NCBI RefSeq assembly: GCF_005502885.1
Contig: NZ_SCMR01000014.1
Span: 45,901 to 109,900, forward strand
Direction of reading: 5' to 3'
Length of the DNA stretch: 64,000 nucleotides
Source: Microbacterium sp. 2FI
GTDB taxonomy: Bacteria; Actinomycetota; Actinomycetes; Actinomycetales; Microbacteriaceae
The notes under the pieces are model-generated. The model was given only the letters and a program-made list of their open reading frames with translations, did not search any database and was not told the DNA's origin. Shown one piece after another: positions 52,414 through 60,662 of the stretch (position 1 is the first letter of the stretch; each line of letters begins with the position of its first letter). The translations under genes were made by a program, and so were the position numbers.

Positions 52414-52449
52414 ATGGGGAGGGGGCGGGGGCGGCGGGGGCGGGGGCGG

Positions 52450-54054
52450 TCACGGGGCGACCGCCTCGGCGAGGCGGCGGGCGAGGCGCACCAGGGCGAT
52501 GTCGGTGCCGGATCGCGCCGTGACACAGACACCGACCGGCGCGGGACCGAGCTGCGACGGCACGGTGAGCAGCGGCGCCGAGAGCGACGGGAGCCCGGCG
52601 ACCGCGGCGGGCGTCGTCATGCGGAGCGTGTCGATGCGCACGGCGTTCACGCGATCGCCCGCGGCCGTGCGCATCGGCGCGGGTCCGGGCACGGTCGGCA
52701 TCAGCAGCACGGCGCCGGCGACGAGCGCGTGCAGGCGGTCGGCGAGCGGCTCGAGCGCGCGGCGCGCGGCCTGCTCGTCCTCGGCGGTGACGACGGATGC
52801 CGCGCGGAGGCGCTCCGCGACGGCGGGCCCGACGGCATCCGGGTGCGCCGTCACCCACTCGCCGTTGTTGCGCCAGGCCTCCGCCCCCTGCACGGTGCGG
52901 AACGGAACGAAGTACTCGTCGAGTTCGCCGATCGACACGGTCTCGACGGGCGCAGCATCCGTCGACGAAGCGAGCGCGGCGAGCAGTGTCTCGAACGCCA
53001 CGCGGGTGTCGGGTTCGACCGCGGCGAGCACCTCGGCCGGCACGACGAAGCGCCAGGGCAGGTCGTCGTCCGACTCGCCGTACACCTTCTCGGTCGATTC
53101 CGACCCGTCGTAGCTCAGGCACCAGTCGGCCACGCGCTGCAGGGTCTCGCCGTCGCGGGTCAGCCACCCGACCGTGTCGAACGACTGCGCGAGAGGGAGC
53201 AGCCCCTGTCGCGGCACGAGGCCGTGGGTCGTGCGGAGTCCCCACAGCCCCTGGTACGACGCGGGTACCCGCACGGATCCCGCGGTGTCGGTCGCGAGGC
53301 CGATGTCGGCCTGGCCGGTGGCGACGGCGGATGCCGGACCGCTCGACGATCCGCCGGGGAGAGCCCCCGGCAGCGCGCCGTTGGGCGGGGTGCCGTAGTG
53401 CACGTTGTCGCCCGCGATGCTGTACGCGAACTCGTCGGTGCGGGCGATGCCGCGCAGCGACGCTCCGCCGCGCAGCAGATCGGTGACGGATGCTGCGGTG
53501 GTCGTCTCTGCGCGTGCCGAATCGAGGAAGGTCGGGTTGCCGGCGCCGATGCGGTAGCCCTTGATCGCGAAGAGGTCCTTGACCGCCACCGTCAGACCGG
53601 CGAGCGCTCCCTGCCACGCGCCTTGCCAGAGCGGCGACCCGACGGTGCGCCACACCGAGGTGTCGAGGGCCTGGGCGCGCGGCGTGACGTGGGCCGCGGT
53701 GATCGACCACGTGCCGTCGATGAGCTGCCACAGCTGGGTCTGCAGTCCGGTGCCGCCGCCGGCGTAGCGCGAGATCGAGACGAGGAGGGCGACGCCGGGA
53801 GCGAGTTCGCGGTACTCGATGCGCTCGATGACCCGTTTCGGCACACCGCCACGCGTGCCGCGGAAGGCGCTGATCGCCTCGTGGCCGACCAGCAGGCCTG
53901 CGGCGTCGCCGCGCATGGTTCCCACGCCCGGCGCAAAGGCGGCATCGAGCGCGTCGAGGTCGTTCGCGATGATCGCCCGCTCGTACTGCTCGAACGCGGC
54001 GAGGAGGTCAGCGGGCACGGCGTCGGCGCCGCGGATGCCGCTCGGCTCAGCCAC
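52450..54054 (-). CDS. AtzH-like (SnoaL-fold) domain fused to amidase-signature hydrolase
   Basis: A 534-residue fusion. Residues about 1-130 form an AtzH/HpxZ-like (DUF3225) domain: LLAAFEQYERAIIANDLDALDAAFAPG, FRGTRGGVPKRVIERIEYREL and GLQTQLWQLIDGTWSITAAHVT. Residues about 140-534 are an amidase-signature enzyme: GLTVAVKDLFAIKGYRIGAG with catalytic Lys, GGSSSGPASAVATGQADIGLATDTAGSVRVPASY with the cis-Ser and nucleophile Ser. GTG 54054 is chosen for a small overlap with the upstream gene and a GGGGTGG before it; a GTG at 54081 is possible. In Klebsiella, HpxZ and HpxY are separate proteins of oxalurate use; here they are one chain beside pucG. Confidence 0.87.
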   Translation of the reverse strand: MAEPSGIRGADAVPADLLAAFEQYERAIIANDLDALDAAFAPGVGTMRGDAAGLLVGHEAISAFRGTRGGVPKRVIERIEYRELAPGVALLVSISRYAGGGTGLQTQLWQLIDGTWSITAAHVTPRAQALDTSVWRTVGSPLWQGAWQGALAGLTVAVKDLFAIKGYRIGAGNPTFLDSARAETTTAASVTDLLRGGASLRGIARTDEFAYSIAGDNVHYGTPPNGALPGALPGGSSSGPASAVATGQADIGLATDTAGSVRVPASYQGLWGLRTTHGLVPRQGLLPLAQSFDTVGWLTRDGETLQRVADWCLSYDGSESTEKVYGESDDDLPWRFVVPAEVLAAVEPDTRVAFETLLAALASSTDAAPVETVSIGELDEYFVPFRTVQGAEAWRNNGEWVTAHPDAVGPAVAERLRAASVVTAEDEQAARRALEPLADRLHALVAGAVLLMPTVPGPAPMRTAAGDRVNAVRIDTLRMTTPAAVAGLPSLSAPLLTVPSQLGPAPVGVCVTARSGTDIALVRLARRLAEAVAP

Positions 54055-55192
54055 GATCCACCCCGGCGAAGTCGGACTCACGGATACGCGCGTGCACGCC
54101 GCACACGATGTCGACCACCTGCGAGATGTCGAAGTCGGTCGCGGCGCTGAGGTACGCGTAGGCGAGGTGCTCGTCGAGGCCCCAGCGTGCCCGGATCAAC
54201 GCGATCGCCGCGCGCACGCAGTTGCGCATCGCGACGTTCAGGTCGGGGTCGAGTCCGGTCGGCACGATGTAACCTCGCGCCCGGACGAGCGGACCCAGCA
54301 CGTCACCGAACTCGCGCAGCGCCTCCGCCCGCGGCACGACGTCGAACCGCAGCGTCGCCCGCAGCGATGCCTCGAGCGCGGTGAGGGCGACCTCGCCGTC
54401 GCCCTGCGCGAAGTGCGGGTCGCCGACGTAGGCGAGGGCGCCGTCGACCTGCACCGGCAGGTAGAGGACGGCGCCTTCGGTCAGCAGATTGATGTCGATG
54501 TTGCCGCCGTGGGATCCGGGCGGCACCGAGTGCGGGCGCTCCCCACCCGCCACCGCGACGCCCATCGTGCCGAGGAACGGCGCGAGCGGGAACTCCACCA
54601 CCCGCTCGCCGCCCTCGACGACCGGAAGAAGCCCGACGAGTCCCCCGTCGCGCTCGGCGACCGGGGCGAAGACGCTGACGTTCGCCTCTCCCCGCGGGAG
54701 CTCGCCGACGAGTGCCCCCTTGCCGTGCCGGTTCGAGATCACGCCGTACGGCACGCGCGGATCGAGCCGCACGACCGTGATCGCGAGCAGGTCACCGGGC
54801 CGAGCCCCCTCGACACGGATCGGGCCGGTGACCACGTGGGGTCCGTCTGCGCTGGGGTCGCGGGCGAGGGTCGCGGCGATCTCGATCGCATCGTCGAGGA
54901 CGGCTGCGGCATCCACCCCGTGCCCGCCGAAGAACGCCAGCGGATCCTTCCCCTGGTCCTCGAGGATGCCCTCGTGGCTCACGGTGTCGATCGTGACGGT
55001 GTCGCCCGGCGCGATCGTGAGGACGGCGGCATCCGTCTCGCAGGGAAGCCGGCCCCACACCACGTTCACCGGCGCCGCGGGCAGATAGTGGTCGCCGGGG
55101 ATGGGCCCCCGGCCCCGCTGCAGGACCTCGGTCACCGTGCGCATGCGCCCATCCAATCCCATCGGCGTCGTCTCGTGTCGGGTATCGGTCAC
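54047..55192 (-). CDS. acetamidase/formamidase-family protein
   Basis: A 381-residue FmdA/AmdA-family hydrolase. IAPGDTVTIDTVSHEGI, HVVTGPIRVEGARPGDLLAI, NRHGKGAL, GSHGGNIDINLLTEGAVLYLPVQVDGALAYVGDPHFAQGDGEV and the C-terminal ATDFDISQVVDIVCGVHARI are the family blocks. Such enzymes hydrolyse formamide or acetamide. In this operon the substrate may be a carbamoyl or oxamate-type product. GTG 55192 overlaps the allantoinase stop (GTGA, 55189-55192), and its own stop overlaps the amidase fusion. Confidence 0.88.
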   Translation of the reverse strand: MTDTRHETTPMGLDGRMRTVTEVLQRGRGPIPGDHYLPAAPVNVVWGRLPCETDAAVLTIAPGDTVTIDTVSHEGILEDQGKDPLAFFGGHGVDAAAVLDDAIEIAATLARDPSADGPHVVTGPIRVEGARPGDLLAITVVRLDPRVPYGVISNRHGKGALVGELPRGEANVSVFAPVAERDGGLVGLLPVVEGGERVVEFPLAPFLGTMGVAVAGGERPHSVPPGSHGGNIDINLLTEGAVLYLPVQVDGALAYVGDPHFAQGDGEVALTALEASLRATLRFDVVPRAEALREFGDVLGPLVRARGYIVPTGLDPDLNVAMRNCVRAAIALIRARWGLDEHLAYAYLSAATDFDISQVVDIVCGVHARIRESDFAGVDRG

Positions 55193-56583
55193 TCGGCGTC
55201 GGCGGGGGCCGTCACGAGCAGGCGTCCGCGCGGCTTGCCGCGGAATCGCGGCGCCTCGCCCGCGCCGCCCTCGGTGACGTTGTAGATCGCCTTCCCGTGC
55301 ACCCACGTACGGCGGATGCGGCCGGTGAGGAGCCGATGGTCGTAGGCTGTGATCGGGTTCTTGTGCAGCAGTCGTGCGGCGTCGATCGGGAACGCGTCGT
55401 CGACCCCGAACACCGTCAGGTGCGCCGGTGCGCCCACCGCGATGATGCCGGCGTCGACACCGGCGACGGTGGCGGGCCCGGTCGTGAAGAGGGGAAGGAT
55501 CGCCTCGAGGGGGATGCCGCGGTCTCGCGCGTCGGTCCACACGGCCGACAGTCCCACCTGCAGCCCGGCGATGCCGCCCCATGCGAGGCCGAAGTCGCCG
55601 CCGCCCGAGCGCTTGAGATCGACCGTCGACGGCGAGTGGTCGCTGACGATGGCGTCGATCGTGCCGTCGACGACGCCCGCCCACAGCAGGTCGCGGTTGG
55701 CGGCGTCGCGGATCGGTGGGCAGCACTTGAACTCGCTCGCGCCGTCGGGGATCTCCTCGGCCGTGATCGTCAGGTAGTGCGGGCACGTCTCGACCGTGAG
55801 CGCGATGCCCTCGGCCTTCGCCGCGCGGATCGCGGGCAGCGAATGCGCATCGCTGAGGTGCAGGATGTGCGCGCGAGCGCCCGAGCGGCGAGCCGCATCG
55901 ATGACGGCGTCGATCGCCGAGGCCTCGCTCTTCGCCGGCCGCGACGCCAGGAACGCGTCGTAGCCCCGGCCGAGCGCGCCGTGGTCGTGCAGCAGCGCGG
56001 GGTCTTCCGCGTGGACGATGAGGCGCGATCCGAGCGCGGCGATCTCCTCCATCGCGGCGCCGAGCTGAACTCGGTCGAGATGCCCGAACTCGTCGACGCC
56101 CGACGGCGACAGGAAGCACTTGAACCCGTACACCCCCGCGTCGTGGAGAGGCCCGAGTGCGCCGAGGTTCTCGGGCACGGCCCCGCCCCAGAACCCGACG
56201 TCGATGTAGGCCGAGGGGGCCGCGGCGGCGCGCTTGATCGCAAGCGCGTCGACCGTTGTCGTGGGCGGGAGCGAGTTGAGCGGCATGTCGACGATCGTCG
56301 TCACGCCGCCCGCGGCTGCGGCGAGGGTGGCCGAGCGGAAGCCCTCCCACTCCGTGCGTCCCGGCTCGTTCACGTGCACGTGCGAATCGACGAGCCCCGG
56401 CAGCAGCACCGCGTCGTCGGGCACGAGGACGGTCGTCGCGATGACGCGGTCGCGGAGGCCCACGATGTCGGCGACGACGCCGTTCTCGACCACGACGGCC
56501 GCGGGCCGGAATCCACCGTCGACCCACACGCGTGCGGCGCGGATGACGGTGATCCGGGCGGAATCCTTGTTCGCTCTCGGCAT
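55189..56583 (-). CDS. allB: allantoinase
   Basis: A 464-residue cyclic amidohydrolase opening allantoin to allantoate. Metal ligands: LPGLVDSHVHVNEPGRTEWEGF (HxH), the carboxylated Lys in VYGFKCFLSPSG, HAEDPALL, HILHLSDAHSL, and the catalytic Asp in AIVSDHSPSTVDLK. PGRTEWEGF after HVHVNEP is the allantoinase pattern rather than dihydropyrimidinase (HTHL). It is the first gene of the minus-strand run allB-amidases-pucG-allC. It is divergent from the urate-to-allantoin operon across a 182-bp region with nested dyads. Confidence 0.94.
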   Translation of the reverse strand: MPRANKDSARITVIRAARVWVDGGFRPAAVVVENGVVADIVGLRDRVIATTVLVPDDAVLLPGLVDSHVHVNEPGRTEWEGFRSATLAAAAGGVTTIVDMPLNSLPPTTTVDALAIKRAAAAPSAYIDVGFWGGAVPENLGALGPLHDAGVYGFKCFLSPSGVDEFGHLDRVQLGAAMEEIAALGSRLIVHAEDPALLHDHGALGRGYDAFLASRPAKSEASAIDAVIDAARRSGARAHILHLSDAHSLPAIRAAKAEGIALTVETCPHYLTITAEEIPDGASEFKCCPPIRDAANRDLLWAGVVDGTIDAIVSDHSPSTVDLKRSGGGDFGLAWGGIAGLQVGLSAVWTDARDRGIPLEAILPLFTTGPATVAGVDAGIIAVGAPAHLTVFGVDDAFPIDAARLLHKNPITAYDHRLLTGRIRRTWVHGKAIYNVTEGGAGEAPRFRGKPRGRLLVTAPADAE

Positions 56584-56631
56584 CCGGTCCCCCTTCCTGC
56601 GTGCCAGCCTGACCGATCGACGTCTCCGCTG

Positions 56632-56675
56632 GTTGCCCGGCGCGTTTCGGTCGTGTGAAACGTATGCCCGGCAAC
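56632..56675. promoter_or_regulatory. nested dyad operator between divergent purine operons
   Basis: Inner dyad CGTTTC (56643-56648) / GAAACG (56657-56662) lies inside outer arms GTTGCCCGGC (56632-56641) and GCCCGGCAAC (56666-56675; 8/10 paired). Its location between allB and the OHCU decarboxylase gene suits one regulator controlling both directions. Confidence 0.55.
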
Positions 56676-56765
56676 AGGGTTTTTACACCCGGGTAACCGT
56701 CGGAGCGTGTCGCGGTCGTAGCGTGGGGCAGAGGCCCGGTCGCGGCCGTGGACGGGAGCGCAGAC

Positions 56766-57278
56766 GTGGGCATCGACGAGTTCGACGAGGCGGATGCCGC
56801 CGCCGCCGTCGCGGTCGTGCTCGTGTGGGCTGCCATCCCCGCGTGGGCCGAAGCGGTGGTCGCCGGTCGCCCCTACGGCTCGGTCGACGCGCTCACCGCG
56901 CACGCGGGCGCCCTCGCCCGGGACTGGACCCGCGACGACCTCGACGCCGCCCTCGCCCACCACCCCCGTATCGGCGAGCGCCCCGCGGGCTCGGGCGCGG
57001 AGGCTGCGGCATCCGTCCGTGAGCAGGCGTCGATGCAGGATGCCGCCGACGACGTCACCGCCCGGATCGCTGCGGGCAATCGCGCGTACGAGGAGCGGTT
57101 CGGCCGGGTGTTCCTGATCCGCGCGGCGGGCCGCTCGCCGGAGGAGATGCTCGCCGAGCTCGAACGGCGCCTCGGCAATGATCCCGACAGCGAGTGGCGG
57201 GAGGCGGCATCCCAGCTCGCCGAGATCGCGCTCGGACGGATGCGCGCGACGATCACGGACGACAGGATGGCGTCATGA
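56766..57278 (+). CDS. uraD: OHCU decarboxylase
   Basis: A 170-residue helical enzyme that decarboxylates 2-oxo-4-hydroxy-4-carboxy-5-ureidoimidazoline to S-allantoin. The catalytic HPRIGER motif is clear, followed by EQASMQDA, NRAYEERFGRVFLIRAAGRSPEEMLAELERRLGN and the C-terminal EIALGRMRATI. GTG 56766 is preferred as GGGAG lies 7 bp before it and the length fits the family; GTG 56748 is an alternative. The stop overlaps the next gene (ATGA). Confidence 0.92.
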   Translation: MGIDEFDEADAAAAVAVVLVWAAIPAWAEAVVAGRPYGSVDALTAHAGALARDWTRDDLDAALAHHPRIGERPAGSGAEAAASVREQASMQDAADDVTARIAAGNRAYEERFGRVFLIRAAGRSPEEMLAELERRLGNDPDSEWREAASQLAEIALGRMRATITDDRMAS

Positions 57279-57640
57279 GCTCGCACATCACGACCCACGT
57301 CCTCGACGCCGCCACCGGATCCCCCGCCGTCGGAGTCGGCGTCGTGCTCGCCGCGGTCTCGGGCGAGACGGTGGTGGCCGAAGCCCCGGGCGCGGTCATC
57401 GCGCACGGAAGCACCGATTCCGACGGCCGGCTCGCGCTCGGCCCCGAGCAGCTCGCGGCGGGCGACTACACGCTCACCTTTCTCACCGGCGAGTACTTCG
57501 CCGAGCGATCCGTCCCGACCTTCTACCCCTTCGTCACCGTGACGTTCAGCGTCGAGATCGCGGCCGACGGCACCAGCGCGCACCTGCATGTGCCGCTGCT
57601 GCTCAGCCCGTTCGCGTATTCGACCTACAGAGGGAGCTAG
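57275..57640 (+). CDS. uraH: 5-hydroxyisourate hydrolase (transthyretin-like)
   Basis: A 121-residue transthyretin-related protein hydrolysing 5-hydroxyisourate. The N-terminal ITTHVLDAATGSPA supplies the active-site His, HGSTDSDGRLALG the Arg region, and the C-terminus ends in the diagnostic YRGS. It overlaps the OHCU decarboxylase stop and is followed 2 bp later by uricase, giving the three urate-to-allantoin steps in one operon. Confidence 0.95.
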   Translation: MSSHITTHVLDAATGSPAVGVGVVLAAVSGETVVAEAPGAVIAHGSTDSDGRLALGPEQLAAGDYTLTFLTGEYFAERSVPTFYPFVTVTFSVEIAADGTSAHLHVPLLLSPFAYSTYRGS

Positions 57641-57642
57641 TC

Positions 57643-58554
57643 ATGGTCTCGGTGAGCCTCGGCGCCAACAAGTACGGCAAGGCGGAGAACCGCGTCGTGC
57701 GGATCTACCGCGACACCCCGCGCCACGAGATCGTCGATCTCAACGTGTCGTCGCAGTTGCGCGGCGCTGCCCTCGTCGACTCGTACCTGACGGGCGACAA
57801 CGCGCTCGTCGTCGCCACCGACACCCAGAAGAACACCGCGTTCGCGTTCGCGAAGGAGTTCGGCATCCCCTCTCCCGAGGAGTACCTGCTGCGCCTCGGG
57901 GAGCACTACGTGTCGGAGTTCGACTGGATCGAGGGCGGGCTCTGGCACGCCGAGCAGTACGAGTGGGAGCGGATCGTCGTAGGCGGCGTGCCGCACGACC
58001 ACTCGTTCGTGCGGAAGGGCCAGGGCACGCGGCTCGCCGCCGTGCAGACGATCGACGGCGCGACGCACGTGACCGGCGGCGTCAAGGACCTGACGGTGCT
58101 GAAGTCGACGGGGAGCGAGTTCGCCGGCTTCCCGCGCGACCGGTACACGACGCTCGTCGAGACGAACGACCGCATCATGGCGACGTCGGTGACCGGTCGC
58201 TGGCGGTTCCTGCCCGCGGCGGTCGAAGCCGGGATCGACTACAACGGCCTGTACGCCGAGGTGCTCGACGTGCTGCTGGCGACGTTCGCGACCGTGCACT
58301 CGCTCGCCCTGCAGCAGACGCTGTTCGCGATGGGGCAGGCCGCGATCGAGGCACGGCCCGAGATCGCCGAGGTGCGCTTCGCGATGCCGAACAAGCACCA
58401 CTTCACGTACGACCTGTCGCCCTTCGGGCTCGAGAACCCGGGCGAGGTCTTCTGGGCCGCCGACCGCCCCTACGGGCTGATCGAGGGCACCGTCACGCGC
58501 GACGGCGCCGCCGAGGCGCCCGGCGCGTGGGTGGATCTGCCCGCTTTCGTCTGA
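57643..58554 (+). CDS. urate oxidase (uricase)
   Basis: A 303-residue cofactor-free uricase of two T-fold domains. SLGANKYGKAENRVVRI holds the catalytic Lys region, TGDNALVVATDTQKNTAFAFAKE the Thr of the active-site dyad, and DRYTTLVETNDRIMATSVTGRW and MPNKHHFTYDLSPFGLENPGEVF the second-domain signatures. It oxidises urate to 5-hydroxyisourate, the substrate of the gene before it. AGGGAG precedes the ATG. A hairpin-rich region separates it from the convergent purine permease. Confidence 0.96.
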   Translation: MVSVSLGANKYGKAENRVVRIYRDTPRHEIVDLNVSSQLRGAALVDSYLTGDNALVVATDTQKNTAFAFAKEFGIPSPEEYLLRLGEHYVSEFDWIEGGLWHAEQYEWERIVVGGVPHDHSFVRKGQGTRLAAVQTIDGATHVTGGVKDLTVLKSTGSEFAGFPRDRYTTLVETNDRIMATSVTGRWRFLPAAVEAGIDYNGLYAEVLDVLLATFATVHSLALQQTLFAMGQAAIEARPEIAEVRFAMPNKHHFTYDLSPFGLENPGEVFWAADRPYGLIEGTVTRDGAAEAPGAWVDLPAFV

Positions 58555-58590
58555 GGCCGACGGTTCGCGCGGCGAGGCCGCGCACGCGAT

Positions 58591-58650
58591 GGCGCCACTT
58601 TCCGGCATCCGCGCCATCGATCTGTAGAGCGGATGCCGGAAACTGGCGCC
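58591..58650. repeat. 60-bp hairpin element after uricase
   Basis: 22-bp arms (58591-58612 and 58629-58650, 21/22 paired) with core TTTCCGGCATCCGC around a 16-nt loop, 37 bp beyond the uricase stop. Confidence 0.75.
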
Positions 58651-58661
58651 GACGTGTTGTC

Positions 58662-58705
58662 GACGGCGGGGCCGGGCTTTTCCGGTCGCCCGGGCCCCCG
58701 CCGTC
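58662..58705. terminator. bidirectional terminator-like hairpin
   Basis: A GC-rich stem, GACGGCGGGG then CCGGGC (58662-58677), against 58688-58705, with CTTTTCC beside the loop. It lies between convergent uricase and permease genes. Confidence 0.6.
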
Positions 58706-58771
58706 GTTCGATCGGAGGGCGCGAGCACTGCCTCCGACTTTCCTCAGACACTGGCAGGTCTCCGAACGCAC

Positions 58772-58793
58772 GCACCCCACGCCTCCGGGGTGC
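58772..58793. terminator. small hairpin before the permease stop
   Basis: GCACCCC (58772-58778) pairs with GGGGTGC (58787-58793) over an 8-nt loop, 38 bp beyond the permease stop on the minus strand. Confidence 0.45.
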
Positions 58794-58830
58794 GCCGAGA
58801 TCCGGAGCTGTGCGGATCCGAGAAGCGCTG

Positions 58831-60390
58831 CTACGGGGCCGGGTCGGCCGTGCCCCGTCCGGGTTCGGGTGACGTCGGCTCGGGTGACGCGTCGACGGAT
58901 GCTGCGGCATCCGTCCTCTCGCCCTCGAGAAGCTGGGTCGGGATGAGCCCCGTGCCCTCGGCCTGCGGGTGGACGAGTGCGGCAGCCGCCGGGCCGCGCA
59001 CCGCGTCGTAGGCGCCGAGGGCGGGGTCGCCCGCTGCCGCGGCGCGCATCTCGTCGGAGTTCAGCAGCAGATTCAGCAGGATCGCGGTGATCGCGCCCGC
59101 CGAGATGCCCGAGTCGAAGATCAGCGTGAACCACTGCGGGAACTGGTCGTAGATCGTCGGCGCGACGGTCGGCAGGAGCGCCACCCCGACCGAGATCGCG
59201 ACGATCAGCACGTTGCGGTTGTTGAACTTCACTTTCGTGAGGGTCCGGATGCCGGATGCCGCCACCATGCCGAATAGCGCGATGCCCGCGCCGCCGAGGA
59301 CCGCGCGGGGAACGCCCTCGACGATCGACGAGATCTTGGGGATGAGCCCCAGCACCACGAGGATGACGCCGGCGGCGGTCGCGACCCACCGCGACCTCAC
59401 GCCCGTGAGCGAGACGAGCCCGACGTTCTGCGCGAACGCGGTGTACGGGAAGGTGTTGAAGATGCCGCCGATCACGGTGCCGAGGCCGTCGGCGCGGAGG
59501 CCGTCGGCGAGCTGGCGCCGACCCACCGGCTTCTCGACGATCTCGCCGACGGCGATCATGTCGCCGGTGGTCTCGGTCATGATCACGATGCCGACGATGA
59601 TCATCGACACGACCGACGCGACCTGGAAGGTCGGAAGACCGAAGTGGAAGGGCGTGACGACAGCGAACCACTGCGCATCGCCGACAGCCGACCAGTCGAC
59701 CATGCCCGGCACGAAGAGGGCGGCAACGGTTCCGAGCACGAGGCCGAGCAGCACCGAGACGCGCTGCAGCGCGGGTGGCCCGAAGCGCTCGATCAGCACG
59801 ATGAGCAGCAGCGTTCCGAAGGCGAACGCGACGTTGATGGGCGGTGCGCCCTCGGTCGAGCCGTCGATGATCCAGCCGGCGGCGACCCGCATGAGCGAGA
59901 GTCCGATGATGAGGATCACGGTGCCCGTCACGATCGGCGGGAAGAACCGCAGCAGCTGCGAGAAGAACGGCGCCACGATGATCATGAACAGACCGCAAGC
60001 TATCGTCGCGCCGAATACCGCCTGGATGCCCTCGCTCTGCCCGATTGCGATCATCGGCCCGACGGCGGCGAACGTGACGCCCTGCATGAGCGGGAGCCTC
60101 ACCCCGAACCGCCAGAATCCGACCGACTGGATGATCGTCGCGATGCCGGCGACGAACAGGTCGGCGCTGATGAGGAACGCGAGGTCGGCGGAGGAGTACC
60201 CGAGCGCCCCGCCCACGATGAGGGGCACCGCGACCGCGCCGGCGTACATCGCGAGCACGTGCTGCAGACCGAGCGGGAACAGCCGTGCGAACGGCGGGAT
60301 CGAGTCGACGGTGTTCGCCGCCGCGCGCTCGCGTCGCGCCGCCTTCTTCGCAGCCTTGTCGACCTCGGCCGGATCGTCGGTCTTCGTCAT
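58831..60390 (-). CDS. NCS2 uracil-xanthine permease family purine transporter
   Basis: A 519-residue nucleobase:cation symporter-2 protein with about 14 helices (about 35-440). [24 protein letters not shown], the QGVTFAAVGPM helix, ETTGDMIAVGEIV and AFAQNVGLVSLTGVRSRW are NCS2 hallmarks; the last holds the QNxG substrate motif. The C-terminal 75 residues are an Ala/Pro/Glu-rich cytosolic tail. It probably imports xanthine or urate for the adjoining pathway. The RBS of the mRNA lies within one arm of two alternative hairpins (60394-60433). Confidence 0.92.
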   Translation of the reverse strand: MTKTDDPAEVDKAAKKAARRERAAANTVDSIPPFARLFPLGLQHVLAMYAGAVAVPLIVGGALGYSSADLAFLISADLFVAGIATIIQSVGFWRFGVRLPLMQGVTFAAVGPMIAIGQSEGIQAVFGATIACGLFMIIVAPFFSQLLRFFPPIVTGTVILIIGLSLMRVAAGWIIDGSTEGAPPINVAFAFGTLLLIVLIERFGPPALQRVSVLLGLVLGTVAALFVPGMVDWSAVGDAQWFAVVTPFHFGLPTFQVASVVSMIIVGIVIMTETTGDMIAVGEIVEKPVGRRQLADGLRADGLGTVIGGIFNTFPYTAFAQNVGLVSLTGVRSRWVATAAGVILVVLGLIPKISSIVEGVPRAVLGGAGIALFGMVAASGIRTLTKVKFNNRNVLIVAISVGVALLPTVAPTIYDQFPQWFTLIFDSGISAGAITAILLNLLLNSDEMRAAAAGDPALGAYDAVRGPAAAALVHPQAEGTGLIPTQLLEGERTDAAASVDASPEPTSPEPGRGTADPAP

Positions 60391-60393
60391 CGC

Positions 60394-60433
60394 GCGCTCC
60401 CGTCGTCGCGGAGCGCAGAGGGAGACGCGCTCC
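60394..60433 (-). promoter_or_regulatory. leader with two mutually exclusive hairpins covering the permease RBS
   Basis: On the minus-strand mRNA the order is GGAGCGC (60433-60427), GCGCTCC (60416-60410), GGAGCGC (60400-60394), then ATG at 60390. The middle segment can pair with either copy. The last GGAGCGC contains the Shine-Dalgarno site, so one fold hides and the other frees it. This is seen in sequence; switching is inferred. Confidence 0.5.
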
Positions 60434-60556
60434 GTTGCTGACTCCGAAGCATGGCGGGCAGCATCCGTCCTCCGCCAGGTCGGACCGCGACTCGTCGCAA
60501 GGAATTCACGCCCCGAAACAGCCCCGCAATGCGGCTCGCCCGTCAGCTCTCCACGT

Positions 60557-60639
60557 GCACAACGGCGGGTGGATGCTGCGACGCGCCGGCCGGCGGCATC
60601 CGTCCCCCGGCCTGTCGTCCGCTGCGCCCGCAGCTGTGC
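60557..60639. repeat. 83-bp palindromic intergenic element (family GCACAAYGGCGGG), second copy
   Basis: Outer arms with flanking bases, GTGCACAACGGCGGG (60555-60569) against 60627-60641, pair 13/15. It matches 33673-33755 without gaps. It starts about 22 bp beyond the apt stop. Confidence 0.72.
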
Positions 60640-60662
60640 ACGACCCCGAGCGCGTACACGGG

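Noticed and set aside
56719..56724. TAGCGT as a leaderless -10 for the OHCU decarboxylase gene
   Set aside because: It lies about 40 bp before the chosen GTG, which has its own Shine-Dalgarno site, so it may be a normal -10 but does not support a leaderless start.
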